Shown here: in pieces, positions 11,264 through 22,758 of the stretch
How positions within the stretch are numbered: the stretch's first letter is position 1
Layout of the letters: each line of letters opens with the position of its first letter
Source of the DNA: Epiperipatus broadwayi
Lineage: Eukaryota; Onychophora; Udeonychophora; Euonychophora; Peripatidae
Length of the DNA stretch: 64,000 nt
Assembly: GCA_028023455.1 (NCBI GenBank)
Contig: JAQFVV010012394.1
Span: forward strand, 26,113,053-26,177,052
Direction: 5' to 3'
Made by a program: the position numbers and the translations under genes
The notes under the pieces: generated by a model
Told to the model about the DNA's origin: nothing
The model's input: the letters and a program-made list of their open reading frames with translations, nothing else
Database searches by the model: none

Positions 11264-11283
11264 CCTCACGTTTGGAAGCGCCA
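11264..11283 (-). promoter_or_regulatory. Primer binding site
   Basis: Four bases inside the 5' LTR, the minus strand reads TGGCGCTTCC, starting with the TGG that pairs with a tRNA CCA end. The matching tRNA species is not identified; the first six bases equal those of lysine-tRNA primer sites, but the rest do not. Confidence 0.6.
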
Positions 11284-11287
11284 TTTA

Positions 11288-13545
11288 TTTACCGTCCCCC
11301 TCCTTTACACCGGCTCCCTATTAAACCGTTCATAAAAGGGATTGTGCGCTCCAAAACGAACCTGATACAGCGTAAAGATTTATTTATTTTTTCTTATATC
11401 AATAGTTGTTCATTATCGACACAAGAGGGCGCCAGATATGATGATTTGATTCACAATTTAATTTCTCGCATCACCTTACGTCATATCAAACGATTTTGAA
11501 GTCAAATCCCTGCCCATAAGCTCGAACTCCTAGCATGGACCAATAGGGGTCACTCAGGGTCGCGATGTAATTGCCTTCAAGACTATTATTCTGGCAAATA
11601 ACACAATATTAACCAATGGATAAGAAGATCGGTTGATTAACAGATCGGTCCAAGCATTGGACGGGATCATTGGTTACTTATAACTAATACGAATGTTCGG
11701 TTGAGGCATCATTAGAATAAACAATTAGACGCTTATAATATCATCCCCCCTTTATCATACAGTCCAATAGAATTATTTATACTAGCTCTATTGACATTTA
11801 CTTATATTTATTAATAATAGGCCCTCCCAACTCTTAAGCCTATGTTAACTACATAATAAGCAAACATCGTGACTTACGGCACGATGTTTATGAATGAAAT
11901 TTATAAGAAATAAACAAAAAAATATGAGAAAGACAAATTTAACAATAAAATAATTAATTACATGAATAAATGCTAATTTAATAATAATTTAAAAAAAAAA
12001 AAAAAATTTAATTATAGAAAATGATTTGAGGGATGCTCGACTTGTTTAAATTAAAAAAAAATTTATTGAATATAAAAAAAATGAAATATTGATTAATAGC
12101 TTTATTTGCATGCACATACGCGCATTCTCACACTCGCACAGAAAAGAACATATTATGCATAATAAACATGGATGATAAAATATATTTCCTTTTTTTTTTT
12201 TTTTTTACATTTTGAAATTAGGTGTGTGTTATAGTTTATCTGCGAAAGAAAATAATAATTAGGATCAAAGTTCATAACTGGAAAAGTCCTAAGATTTAAA
12301 TATGAGGAAATATGTAGCATCTGATATTTTTATTTACGAAAGTTGAGATTAGAATAATAAGATTTAAATATGAGGGATTACGGATCATTTTATATTTAGA
12401 TTTACGAAAGTCGAATTTAATTAATTATGAGATTGCCTTTTAAGTTTACGTAAAGAATGAATGGAAGCATTATAAAATAAAGTGTTTACCTAGGATTTTG
12501 CTTAGTTTTCTGCTGCTTCTAATTTGGTGAGGGTTCGAACCTGATAGATGATGTTTCCATAATACATGGTTATTCATTTCACATAAGTTCAGCGTAGTAT
12601 GTTTGGACGATTCTTGTATATTAAACGGAACAACGTCCTTAGACTGATTGGAGCACTATGTTCGGACGGTACTGTTGTTGATCATTCATAGCTGTGGAGA
12701 TGTTCTGGCGGCGGAGCGTCGATCAATCACTGAAGGGTTTCCTAGCCCATCATGACGATCGACGCTCTAAATGTTAATTTCACAGTGATCATATTGAATA
12801 AACCGGATAGCAAAAAAAAAAAGAAAAGTTCTAGTTGTAGCTTCCGGAGGAATCTAGGAAAAAACTATGAGTGTAAAAAGCCCTTTTTTTTCTCCTCCTT
12901 TTTTTTTTTTAGATTTAGATTCATATTTATATGGGTTGGTTATTATCTGAGGATCGAATCTCCACCCAGAGTTCAATATTCTTTGAGTTGTCATTGGGGT
13001 CCGTGTCCTATGTAATGTCCACTCAATCCATATGCTTGAGGCAATCTTAGGTTTATGCAATCTCATATTGCAATCTCAGTTAGAAAAAATTCATACTTAT
13101 TCACACCTTTTATGCATACATGTGTGCGTGTTTTAAGAGAACAATTTAACTTACATTAGTTTAAAAGTCGAGCATTTAATCTGTCTCAAAATCACTTCTA
13201 TAAGCTTTTAACTTTCACCACAGTTATAACTTAAAATAAACCCCTTTTAATTACCCCCGCGGCATATACAAGTAGAAATCACTTGTTGAGATTTAAAATG
13301 GCATATTAGTAATATTTTATATTTTATTTTTTTTAAATAATATTATTATAGTAGATTATATGAAAGCCTTAAACTATTTAATCAGAAATATTAACATTTT
13401 ATTTTACAAAGTATTTTATAACGCATTGAAAGAAAACTACATTTATTTTTTATCATAAGTTGAAAGTGAAAGAAGAAGAAAATATAGAGTGTTTACATTG
13501 CTCGTGTGTGTGCGTATATACCTGTACCGACTTTGTCTCGGTACA
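11288..13545 (-). repeat. 5' LTR of the Gypsy element
   Basis: Partner of 4742-6999, same length. Of about 19 substitutions counted by eye between the two LTRs, about 11 are CpG in one copy and TpG or CpA in the other, the signature of methyl-cytosine deamination. The promoter should lie here; no TATA box can be assigned with confidence in such AT-rich DNA. Confidence 0.95.
13523..13545 (-). other. Hairpin at the outer edge of the 5' LTR
   Basis: Same perfect 8-bp stem and 7-base loop as at 6977-6999, at the extreme 5' end of the element. Confidence 0.8.
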
Positions 13546-13561
13546 ATATATATATATATAT
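13546..13561. repeat. (TA)n tract, right flank of the LTR element
   Basis: Continuation of the TA microsatellite into which the Gypsy element inserted. The first four bases are the probable target duplication of 4738-4741. Confidence 0.8.
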
Positions 13562-14998
13562 AGAATTAATTCTTATATTTTAGTTATGTTAATATATTAA
13601 AACTTGCTAAACACCTATCATATCATTCTTATGTCAGCTAAGGCTATAGATAAATTATTATTCATTGTTCAATCTGTAGAAATGGGACACTGATGTATGG
13701 ATACAATATACCATAGTACAGGACAGACATAATAGCTAGTGCAGTCCAATAGACATTTCAAACTTAAGAATGGTCTACAATTGGTGTATTCCAATTGCAA
13801 TTTTATACTTAAAGTCAAAAGTAATGGATACACCATGACAGAGATTATAGTCATCCATCCTGCATACTATCCACTAATAGCCAGCATTCATCAGAAATGT
13901 GAAGCTACCAAGAGTCTGCCCATAGATAATCTTAAGAATAAAGTACTAATTGACAAAACAAGAGTGAGATAAATAAAGAGAGGACATAATGAAATTTCAT
14001 TTAGACAAAAGAAGAAATATAGTAAAAATAGCACGGAAAAGCATCAAGAAAATTGGTGGCCACATAGTGAGTAAACAGCTCCTATAGATTTTCATTATAA
14101 ATAAAATAGTGGAAAATAAGAAAATTAAATTCTGACTATACTTCATAAATAAAAAAGGAATCAAAATAATCAATAGATTATGCAAACGAGCACAATTGGA
14201 ATATTTCTTGCATAAAATATTACTTGAGAAGCTGAATATTTATTTTTGTTCACAACTATCAATGCACATTAGATTTTTTTTTTTAGGAATAGACATCAGA
14301 TCAAAAATGTAAAGATTAGTTATTTTGGACACAGTAACGAGAGATACGATGAAAATTTGTGAATATGGTAATTTTTTAGACAAAATATTCTTGAAATATC
14401 TATTGTAAGGAATATCAGGGGATAATTTGAATGTCCCCTATTAGAAGAAGTAGATCTGTTCTATAAAAATGGTAATTAAAAGAAATTGCAGATGAAGCAT
14501 TAGTGTATTAAAATAAAAGGTTTAAGAACTCTAAACCACAGGATAGGAGAGAAATGGATATCCTTAAGATGTCACACTTGCTCAAACGTAAAGTGATTAA
14601 ATAAGAAGTAAATTGTAATGTTAAATGTTTCTGCTGTAGAATTATGGGTTATGTGGGATGAAAGTGAATATGGAAGAACAAGCATTATGTCTGTGGATCA
14701 AAGATGTGTTGTAAAAACTTACAGAAAAAACAAGACGGAAATGACAGCAAGGTCAAAAACACTTTTAAAAAATATAAAAATAAACAAACAAATATGATTA
14801 TGATATCAATAAATATGTGGCGAGCTAATATCAATGGAATTTGACAGTGGATAGGCATGTTGTTAATATTGAAAATAGGTTGGGAGTGCCTTTCAAACCA
14901 AAGTAAAGCTCCAAGAGTTAAGAAAACTACAGGGATGGGTCAAAAACATAAATCATATTAAATTGAAAAAATAATTTAATTTACTTCTCCAATAATCG
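13562..14998. other. AT-rich non-coding stretch, no gene seen
   Basis: The short open frames at 13669-14185 on both strands have no recognisable motif. The purine-rich part around 13970-14780 has the texture of a heavily decayed LINE but I cannot identify a domain. Confidence 0.4.
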
Positions 14999-15371
14999 TA
15001 ATAGTATTATATACAAGCGCTTTAAAACGCTGGTTGAAGAAGCTGTTAATAGCAAACAATCAAAATGAGTTAATCCAGGCTAAACGCTTTCAAGGTGTTA
15101 TCCCTCATATACATAATCATAGCCAAAACCATAATAATTGTTATGATATTATTAAATGGTAATATATGCAAATGTATATGTAAATCAGCTTGTCCATTTT
15201 CTGGAGATAGCGAAGAATGTGTCGCGTCTATTAATTGCATTATTGTTGTTGAAGATAAAATACGTCTCTTTTATCTTCCTTTTAAAATGTGGTCATTGTT
15301 CTTTTGCGCTCTCCTGTTTACTATTAATAGCTTCTACAACCAGCGTTTGAAAGCGCTTGCATATACTATTA
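14999..15371. mobile_element. MITE with ~56 bp terminal inverted repeats
   Basis: Left arm 14999-15056 and right arm 15316-15371 are inverted copies with a few mismatches; both contain the CAAGCGCTTT and AACGCTGGTTG blocks. The element is 373 bp and non-autonomous. A 103-codon open frame (15095-15406) crosses its right end and has no recognisable domain, so I do not call it a gene. Confidence 0.75.
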
Positions 15372-16635
15372 AATTGAAAGAAATATTAACGCACCAGTTT
15401 AAGTAAAAAAATAAAATTAAGATATTGCCTTTTTATGTAGTACAGAATTGGATGCTGTATTCAGATTATTCACAAAAAACTTGCTATCTCTTTAAACTTT
15501 GTGTTATATATACAGTATATATATATATTTAACATTCTAAATTCATTTCCAATTATTCAAGTATTTGTAATTTCTTTTTAAAGTTATGTTGAAGCATTTA
15601 ATTTTTGTCCTCACATTTTTTTCCAGTTCAATATATATATATGCATAACGATTTATCTTTACAGTTGATGATTATTTAACTGGACAAATACATTAGGAGA
15701 TTTTTACAGATGAAGGTGGATTTCATTTTGCTTATGTAGTTTATACTTTTCTATTATTAATTCTAAATGCTTTTGTTTTGATAATTTCTCTATACTTTTG
15801 AGAAATCAAAACATAAATTGAAATTTAAATATGCAATCAATTTTCACTTTCTCACCATAATTTTCTCTTGAGAAATCATTTAATCCAGAAAATCGTTTTG
15901 CAAAAATATACTCATCTTCATTTTCAAAAATTATCAAATCACTGTAGGATGAAGTACTCTTAAAGTATATTTCAATTACTCCAATCCCTACTCTCTTCTT
16001 TGCAACACATCACAAATTTCTATCCATCTCATACGTAATCTCTTTTTAGGACTTTCAAATCTTTTGGAATCCAATTTAAATTCAAACTGTTCATCTATTA
16101 TCACCTCTTTCAGAAACATGACCAGGCTTTTTTCAATTTTAATCTAGTTTCTTCAATCCTTTGTCTCTTCTCTTCGTAATACATCAAATTTCTTTACTGC
16201 ATTCATCCATCTCACACATGGTCTTTTTCTAGGCATTTTACAATTTGTTGGGATCCAAGCTTCAACTATCCATGTATTATTATCTTTTCCAGTAATATGT
16301 CCAGCTCAGCTCTATTTCACATCTTTAATTCTTACAATGGTGTTGATAATACCTGTTTATTATCTCAGATACATATTTTGTTTATTGTAATAATATTATT
16401 TCTCACAATGCATTTTCTGTAAGTAGATAGGGCGGGAATTGACTAGTTCCAATACAAACTTTTTTTTTTTTTTTTTTAGAGTTTTCTGCAATATTTATAT
16501 TAAAATATATTTTAAACAGTCAAAATTCTATATTGTAAATTAGAGGAAGAAAGAGAATCATATTATAAGACTGATTAAATACTCTAATGTTTTAAAAAAT
16601 AATTTACATTCATACTAAACTTTTTGTATTTTTAA
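15372..16635. other. AT-rich non-coding stretch, no gene seen
   Basis: No exon or element recognised. 15990-16330 contains imperfect repeats around a CTTTGCAACACATCACAAATTT-like theme, probably an old dispersed repeat. Confidence 0.4.
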
Positions 16636-16640
16636 ATTGT

Positions 16641-16885
16641 ACTATTTCCATCATCTTTCATGAGTATTGGATGTTTTTGAAAAATTTAACTTTATTTTAC
16701 TATTCCAAATACATTCGACAGTTAGTAATAGCAAATCAAACAGATTAAAATATGCAAAATGTTTTGAGAGATATTATTCTCCCCTCTTTTTCAGGTATTG
16801 CTGGCCTGACCAGTGACAGTACTAGCATGGGATTCGAACCTGGCTCCTTCGATTCTTGAGTATTGAATTTTAAGGTAACGTGCTA
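16641..16885 (-). mobile_element. tRNA-like SINE, full-length minus copy
   Basis: Read on the minus strand it starts near 16893 with an A-box-like GTGGTTAGCACG, carries a perfect pol III B box GGTTCGAATCC (16830-16840) about 40 bases on, then a CAGGCCAGCA block, a CTGAAGAAG-hairpin-GAAAC block and a tail ending in GATGATGGAAATAGT. It is one arm of a ~490 bp palindrome whose other arm is 16886-17123. Alternative: a fold-back element with a tRNA-like centre. Confidence 0.65.
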
Positions 16886-17123
16886 ACCACTACTTTAAAA
16901 TTCAGTACTCAAAAATCGAAGAGTCTAGGCTCTAGGCTCGAATCCCATGCTAGTCAGGCCAGCAACACCTGAAGAAGAGGGAAGAATAATACCTCTTGAA
17001 ACGTTATGCATATATTAACCTGTTTGATGTGCTATTACTAACAGTTGAATGTATTTGGAATGTTTAAATAAAGTTAAATTTTTCTAAAGACATTTGATAC
17101 TCATATTAGATGATGGAAATAGT
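16886..17123 (+). mobile_element. tRNA-like SINE, plus copy, 5' truncated
   Basis: Inverted partner of 16641-16885; the 5' ends face each other across a loop of about 20 bases. It lacks the A-box region but keeps the B box (GGCTCGAATCC, 16935-16945). The block CTGAAGA ... GAAAC at 16969-17002 holds an AGAGG/CCTCT hairpin and looks like a hammerhead core with an additional base next to the hairpin. Confidence 0.65.
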
Positions 17124-17126
17124 CCA

Positions 17127-18830
17127 ATATAAAATTACAACTAGAACACCATCATCACAAACCTTCAAGAAAACACATACTAAACTTTTCTCGCCTTTAT
17201 TTTTAAATGATTTTATTTAATTCGCTCTGTTTTTAATAAAAGACTGTTTATCTAGATAAAATCTTGTTACTTTTCACCCACTTCCTAATTTCTATCTAAT
17301 TAAAATGCTGCTTTTGTGTGGATTTAAGATGACAATAAATTTTAACAAAAAAATAATCAAATAATAAAATTATTAATTTTATACGTAACACTGATACTCT
17401 AGCGACACGTTTAGTAATTTCAAACTGAAAGATTCGTTGAAGATATATAAAAAAAAAATTAAGAAATGCTTTAATTTATATAAATATTCTAAAAATTAAA
17501 TTTTCTTTAATTTTCGCAAATAAAAGCATAGAACACTGATATTTAAATTTTTTTTTAGCCATACTTTATGTAAATATAAAATACGTATTTTTTTTTCATA
17601 GGTGTAATAGCAAAAAAATGACAAAAAACCGTAAGAAAAAATGTTAAAAGTGTTTATCATTGCTTGATAAGAAGCACATAAAAATTGAAAGAAAGTGGAA
17701 CTAAGACTATTTCTAATCATGAGCGCCCCCATGCTTTTATTTGTGAAAGCTAAAGAAAATTCATCTTCTATTTTTTAATGCATTTATATGAATATACACA
17801 TTTGTTCAATTTTTTTTTATTATCTCAAAAGATTCTTCAGTTTATATTTATCCTTCACATATCTTTCTACACCATGCCAAAACAAATTTTTATTTCATTG
17901 TAAGATCTTACAATTTAACTTTTAAATTCATTCTTAAAGCATAATCTGACATTTTCAGGACTAAAATGCACTCACACACGTGGGAATATTAATTCTCAAT
18001 CACCCTTGTTACATTACAGAGCAAAGATTTTACAAGTCCTTTCTAAGAACTGTGTTTTCATGCCTTCAGGTCAACATTTTACATTACTTTTCATTTCTCA
18101 AAATCTGCTCAAATTTCTGTTACGTACCTCCTGTTACTCTGTATGACACAACCTGTCAAAAATTTCCTCAATTTTTGTGACTAACAATTTCATATTTTGG
18201 TCCATCCTTTTAGCTTATTCTGCTTTTGATCTTATTGGATATTGCTTATGATAATAATAATGATTTACGATTTGTAAGGGATTTATAATTTTTAAAATGT
18301 TTTCATTGGATTGCCCATATAAAATGAGTGAACAATGTTTGCAGTAAATTTGAGTATGGTTTTTGTGGGAGAGGTAGACCCTAACTACATTATAAGGATT
18401 ATGACAAAGACTTCTAAAAAGTGTAATGGCAATCACTCCATTGGAAAGATATAGCAGAGAAGAGAATACATTGGAGCACCACAATTAATCATAGTTCTGC
18501 AGAATTTCCAAGAGAAAAGTTTTCTGCTGAAGACAGTAAAAGATAACAGCATAAAATAACAGATAAAAAGAAAAATGGATCAGTAGGTTCTATATGTGGA
18601 CATGTTTTTAGTTTACAAATGGCTTATATAGTCATCAAAAAAATCATTTCTATAATAGGATTTTTTCTCTCTCCTTTTTTTTGTGGAGTTAGAATGACTA
18701 TACTCATTTAAAAGTACCTTCCATCATCATCATTATTTTGTTGGAATTACAACAATTGACATATCCACAAATAAGAATTGGAAAAATGCAATGAAATAGT
18801 TTCTTTTAAATTTCTGGCATGTTATAAACT
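17127..18830. other. AT-rich non-coding stretch, no gene seen
   Basis: No domain, splice-bounded exon or structured RNA recognised. Open frames at 17496-17732, 17980-18180 and 18215-18484 are short and motif-free. Confidence 0.45.
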
Positions 18831-18835
18831 CACTG

Positions 18836-18950
18836 AATTACTTTGGCTAACAGGTTTCTCTGGGAATAGTGGCTGAGAGATTCCTGACATTGATAAAGGA
18901 GAAGCTATAACATATTGCATCACATCACATTAAGCAAAATTAATTCACAA
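18836..18950 (+). repeat. Dispersed repeat, inverted match to 24875-24992
   Basis: GGCTAACAG, TAGTGGCTGAGAGATTCCTGAC, and a GCATCACATCACA run occur here and, in the same order, on the minus strand at 24875-24992. The two copies define an old, unclassified dispersed repeat. Confidence 0.6.
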
Positions 18951-19085
18951 TTCATTTCTCTGATAAAGTAATCACTGACTGAAGGATGAAAGTTGCACAA
19001 AACCATTTCTAATACAACATTCTTAGCTAATAAACATCACATGACCACCACTTCTTTCTTGTGCTTGTGTATAAGTGTTGTTAAA

Positions 19086-19308
19086 TCAGGCAAAACTCAC
19101 TATATGTATTGCCACACACAGCAAGCTAAAATAATCAATGGATGCTCTCAGATCCAAGGCCCCTTACTGACAAAGGCCACAAGCCAAAAACTAGTCTGGG
19201 GATATTGGATGAGTAGGCACTAGATGGATATTTATACACAAGCCTTCTGGCATCCATTGATTACTCTAGCTTGCTGTGTGTGGCAATACGTATAGTGAGT
19301 TTTGCTTG
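19086..19308. repeat. Palindromic HHR-A repeat
   Basis: Arms 19087-19145 and 19251-19308 are inverted copies of the HHR-A 3' half (GCACACACAGCAAGCT-type blocks). The loop between them holds a hammerhead motif on the plus strand. A stretch of the right arm end (AGTGAGTTTTGCTTG) is duplicated in tandem. Confidence 0.8.
19146..19213 (+). ncRNA. Hammerhead ribozyme motif, family HHR-A (mutated core)
   Basis: CTGACAA at 19067+100 (19167-19173) replaces CTGANGA. A GGC/GCC hairpin follows, then AAAAC instead of GAAAC, a C-TA-G mini stem III, and the GTC cleavage triplet ending at 19196. Stem I: GATCCAA pairs with TTGGAT-type bases downstream. The core changes G8 to A and G12 to A should abolish cleavage. 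Confidence 0.6.
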
Positions 19309-19912
19309 TATAGTGAGTTTTGCTTGTTTTCACAACATTCTTAGCTTCTAAAAAGTAAGTATTCATTAAAACTAAAAATAATATAATCAAAAATGATTTA
19401 AGGTGTGTATCATTAAGGGAATATAACAGTACTAAATGTTCGTTAAAATCTGTCTGTATATACAAAGAACTCATTAAAGTTTATGATAACACTGATATGT
19501 TAGAGTAAAGCATAAATAGAAATCTACTGCTAATAATGATCAAGTGGTCCCACTCAGTCATAGTACACTGTTGTCTATTTATCTCAACTTACCCTTGGTC
19601 AAAAATGTCTCATTCTTAACAATCAAACATGTTAGAATCTGTAGTGGGAGAGATTGGTTGCCAAGATCTTTTAATTAAAACATCCCTAATCAAAATTATT
19701 TTAATGAAAAAATCTTTAATCTTGAACTTAAATTAATTATATGGTTTTCACATATATTTAACCAATTCCTGATTTTTCTGGATTGATGAATGGTTGTTAT
19801 AGAATTGAGTTAAAGGTTCAAGATGAACTGATAAAAACTTGCAAATATAAGTGCCAACTACAACTGATTATCTTATATAAATCATATCATAATTCTCATT
19901 CTTAAATAACTT

Positions 19913-20043
19913 AATAGAATATCAGCAGTCTGTTGTCAAGGCAACACCACAATAAAGTTGTAAATGGAATCCATTTACTATCTAACCCAGTTACAATCTA
20001 ATAGCAGTGTTAACTTTGATATCAGTATTGCTGATATTCTATT
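19913..20043. mobile_element. MITE-like repeat, 131 bp
   Basis: Terminal inverted repeats AATAGAATATCAGCA (19913-19927) and TGCTGATATTCTATT (20029-20043) match perfectly. It contains the palindromic GTTGTCAAGGCAAC block shared with 4598-4690 and 48206-48281. No coding capacity. Confidence 0.75.
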
Positions 20044-20574
20044 GGTTTATTTAAACATGAAGATTATGATGATTTGATTAATATATATATATACAGTATG
20101 TATTGCATAATGTAATATATATATATATGTATGTATGTAAAATATTTATTGGTACAGCAATATTTTTTTTTTTACAATTTTTTCTAAATTTTATAGCGTG
20201 GCGTCATTCTAATGATATTCTTTAATCATTCTAATAATATTCTTTTTAAAGTATAATTAAGAGCCGAATAATTAAATAAATTTTCAAAGAAAAGAAAAAA
20301 ATGCTCATAAGTAAAAAGAAAATTTAATGCCAATTCATTTTATTTTTTTTCAATGTCATTAATAAAAAACTAATCTGATTGCAATTAAAATCTATATTTC
20401 ATAAATATTAATTCAATTTTAAATAAAGGTTTTTGATGATTGTTTCACAAATGTATATGAGTATAACTAATATTTATCTATTGTATATAATATATAAACT
20501 CATACCATCAAACTCCCCACTGCTATTTAATCCATATAATACAACTGATACACATGACCACATACATGTGAAAA

Positions 20575-20648
20575 AGATAAATGATTTTCAATATCCGTAT
20601 TTCATGCTGAACCAGCACTCATCAGTTGGCCCAGATTACATTCAGCGC
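20575..20648 (-). ncRNA. Hammerhead ribozyme motif, family HHR-B, intact core
   Basis: On the minus strand, 20625-20600 reads CTGATGA, a 6-bp stem II (GTGCTG with CAGCAT, loop GTT, first pair G-U) and GAAA. Stem III is A-U and U-A with the triplet ATA as cleavage site. Stem I begins CCAA with TTGA (3 pairs). All conserved core bases are present. Stem I is weaker than in the consensus. Confidence 0.7.
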
Positions 20649-20984
20649 TCAGTTTATATTAAGATAGCAAATCTTCAAACTTTAATGGACAAGTTTCAAT
20701 ATTCTTCACTCCCCAACTTTTCAGCCATCCATATCATTGAAAATCTGAAGATGTAATGCTCAAAGCCATTGATGATGCCAATATTATTATCATATCCACG
20801 TTGATCTTCGGTCAAACTGACCTCTCACACATAGGACCTCAATATGTCCATTTAATTATACAGAAGCGGGATGGGTAGAATACAGGCTGAATATGTAATA
20901 TTTAAATACATGTATATTGTCTAAGCTTGTCCATTAAAGTTTAAAGATTTGCTATCTTAATATAAATTGAGCAGTTATTGTATA

Positions 20985-21066
20985 TATGTGTGAGAGATGG
21001 TGATATGGACCAACTGATGAGTGTTGATTCAGCATGAAATACGTCTATTGATCATTTATCTTTTTC
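20985..21066 (+). ncRNA. Hammerhead ribozyme motif, family HHR-B, intact core
   Basis: 21014-21039 reads CTGATGA, a 6-bp stem II (GTGTTG with CAGCAT, two G-U pairs) and GAAA. Downstream ACGTC or CGTCTA gives a possible cleavage triplet; the TTG following pairs with CAA before the core. Opposite orientation to the motif at 20575-20648, so a transcript across both would form a long hairpin. Confidence 0.7.
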
Positions 21067-21814
21067 ACATGTATGTGGTCATGTGTATAAGTTATATAAG
21101 ATGGATTGAGTGGGGAGTTTGAAAGTCAGAGTTCAAGTCCCTCATAATTACATTAAGTTTAGTATAAACAATATTCATCTATTCAAATAATACATAAACA
21201 TATATATATATATATATCATAGATCCAATAAGATGATTGGTCTTTTCTTCAAGCTGCCTGTAATGCTATGTCTGAATTAATGCATGTATTCTGTAGTGAC
21301 ATAGTTTAGATATTCGCCTGAAAAAAATTAAGATTCACACCTGGAACAATGTGGTAATATTAAATTTTGTTTTAAATTGAATAAAACTGCTATTAAAACC
21401 TTTGAAATTATTCAAATTTTGTATAGCAATAAAGCCATACATCTCAGAAATATTTTCAAATCATTTGTAAGATTTTGTGAGGTCAAAGACAGCACTGGAT
21501 GAAGGTATGAAACACTGTCATATTTATTTCATACATTGTTATTAAAAAAGCTAACACCTTAAAAGATGATATTGCAGTTAACTTGGAGAGAGCACTCATT
21601 GTTTAACCAACTCTAACTATACCAATCTCCTCCACCTAAGTACCAGTTAATAAGTTCTTGTACTGACTAGGTAGATAGAGGTTGGGTATGTAAATAAAAA
21701 TCTTAAGCTTCATTGACAAACTATTATCTTCTTGGAAAAATCTTCAAGATTTTGAATCTCAGAACAAAATGGAATGATACCCTAACCATATATATATATA
21801 TATATAATCAAATG

Positions 21815-21910
21815 CCTTTACTCCTTGGAAAATCATAAGAAATTCAAGCATGATCTGAGGCCTTTATGCTCCCAAATCTGATACTCTACTACTATACTAA
21901 ATATGTAGAG
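21815..21910 (-). mobile_element. tRNA-like SINE fragment (second SINE family)
   Basis: Plus strand shows the signature order of this family: CTTGG..., TCATAAGAA, TTCAAGC..., and GATACTCTACTACTATACTAAA at the end. In the sense orientation (minus) this is a head of TGGTAGAGTG type, as in tRNA D-arm regions, followed by a body and a tail ending CAATAAA. Confidence 0.5.
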
Positions 21911-22652
21911 TACCCTAACTTACAAAACTATTCTCCATATTAGATGCATTGTTTAATAATAAAAATTTAAATATTAATAACTGCATTATATACAATATTA
22001 AATAGAATGTAAAATTATCTTTAAATAATCTGCTACAGAATAAAGACCTTTTGTATAGTCCAAGCTGTGAGGGTTTAAGTAATTTTCATCTTATTTTATT
22101 TGCTGCCTAAGAATAACCAGATACCCATTAGCTAGTAGATGGTAGCAGAGTTTCAGCTACTTAAAAAAAAACAAATTCTAAATCAGATTAGAATCTAAAA
22201 ATTTTACTTGTCCCAGTTTAAAACCTGGCACAAAGACATAGGATGAGAATGCGCTTATCAATAGATAAATAGATACCATTCACTGTCAAAATGAATATTT
22301 AGCGTTTTTAAGTGCAGACTTTTATTATTATAGAGCTATTTCTGGAGATTCCATTACCAAATAGATCTGTATATTATTATTAACAACGACAATAAAAATA
22401 ATAATTTAAAAAAAAAAACACTCATTATATATATAAAAAATAACATCAAATGTGAAAGACAAAAAATATTGATGTACAAATTTAATATTCTATTAAATGT
22501 AAAATGTCTACATATCTGAATATTAGAGATGGGGGATCAAATATTGGAGATGGAGGATCATAATAAAAAGTTCTTAAGTTTATTCGAAATTTTTAAATAC
22601 AGTATTAATTTTTTTTTAAAAAAATATTTTATAAGTTCTTAAATTATCTTAC

Positions 22653-22758
22653 CGCTTTTATCCCGTATGACCAAATCTCTGCCTTCCTTGAGTGTCACTT
22701 CCATTTGGAAAAAGGCATGTTGCCTCAAGGAACTCTGCTGCCGTAACGACGTCACCTC
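22653..22758 (-). CDS. Internal exon of an MCTP-like multi-C2-domain protein
   Basis: A 106-base exon on the minus strand, bounded by a TTTATTTCAG acceptor (22759-22760) and a GTAAGA donor (from 22652). Only one frame is open; it starts in phase 0 and ends after one base of a codon. The 35 residues end in VTLKEGRDLVIRDKS, which matches the first beta strands of the first C2 domain of MCTP proteins (human MCTP2 has a LKEGRNLVVRDR-type start followed by GTSDPYVKF). The split glycine codon at the exon end fits that continuation. MCTPs are ER-anchored, calcium-binding multi-C2 proteins that act in membrane traffic and synaptic homeostasis. Base composition is far richer in G+C than its surroundings. 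Neighbouring exons are not recognised in the window, so flanking introns are at least tens of kilobases on the upstream side. Another C2 protein cannot be excluded. Confidence 0.75.

Larger units (their letters stand above)
4742..13545 (-). mobile_element. Ty3/Gypsy LTR retrotransposon, nearly intact, minus strand
   Basis: An 8804-base element read on the minus strand: 5' LTR 11288-13545, leader with primer site, a Gag-Pol coding region 10795-7066, a short purine-rich tract, and 3' LTR 4742-6999. In element sense the LTR begins TGTACC and ends GGTAAA. Each LTR is 2258 bases, unusually long against an internal region of only about 4.3 kb. I count about 19 substitutions between LTRs (about 0.8%) plus length changes in A/T runs, so the insertion is recent. 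Domain order protease-RT-RNase H-integrase places it in Ty3/Gypsy (Metaviridae). No envelope frame is present. Two frame breaks in the RT region make this copy non-autonomous. The clade is not resolved. Confidence 0.95.
20508..21122. repeat. Inverted pair of HHR-B repeats
   Basis: Arms about 20508-20694 and 20932-21122 are inverted copies at roughly 85% identity by eye, with about 240 bases between. Each arm holds one hammerhead motif, and their 5' sides face inward. At the outer side a GAGTTCAAGTCCC block (right arm, near 21129) resembles a pol III B box. The 107-codon open frame 20433-20756 runs through the left arm and is not a gene. Confidence 0.85.

Noticed and set aside
15095-15406. 103-codon open frame with several cysteines
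   Set aside because: Overlaps a MITE and its right inverted repeat; no domain, no start or splice support.
20433-20756. 107-codon open frame
   Set aside because: Runs through one arm of an HHR-B inverted repeat; the frame is not kept in the other arm or in other copies.
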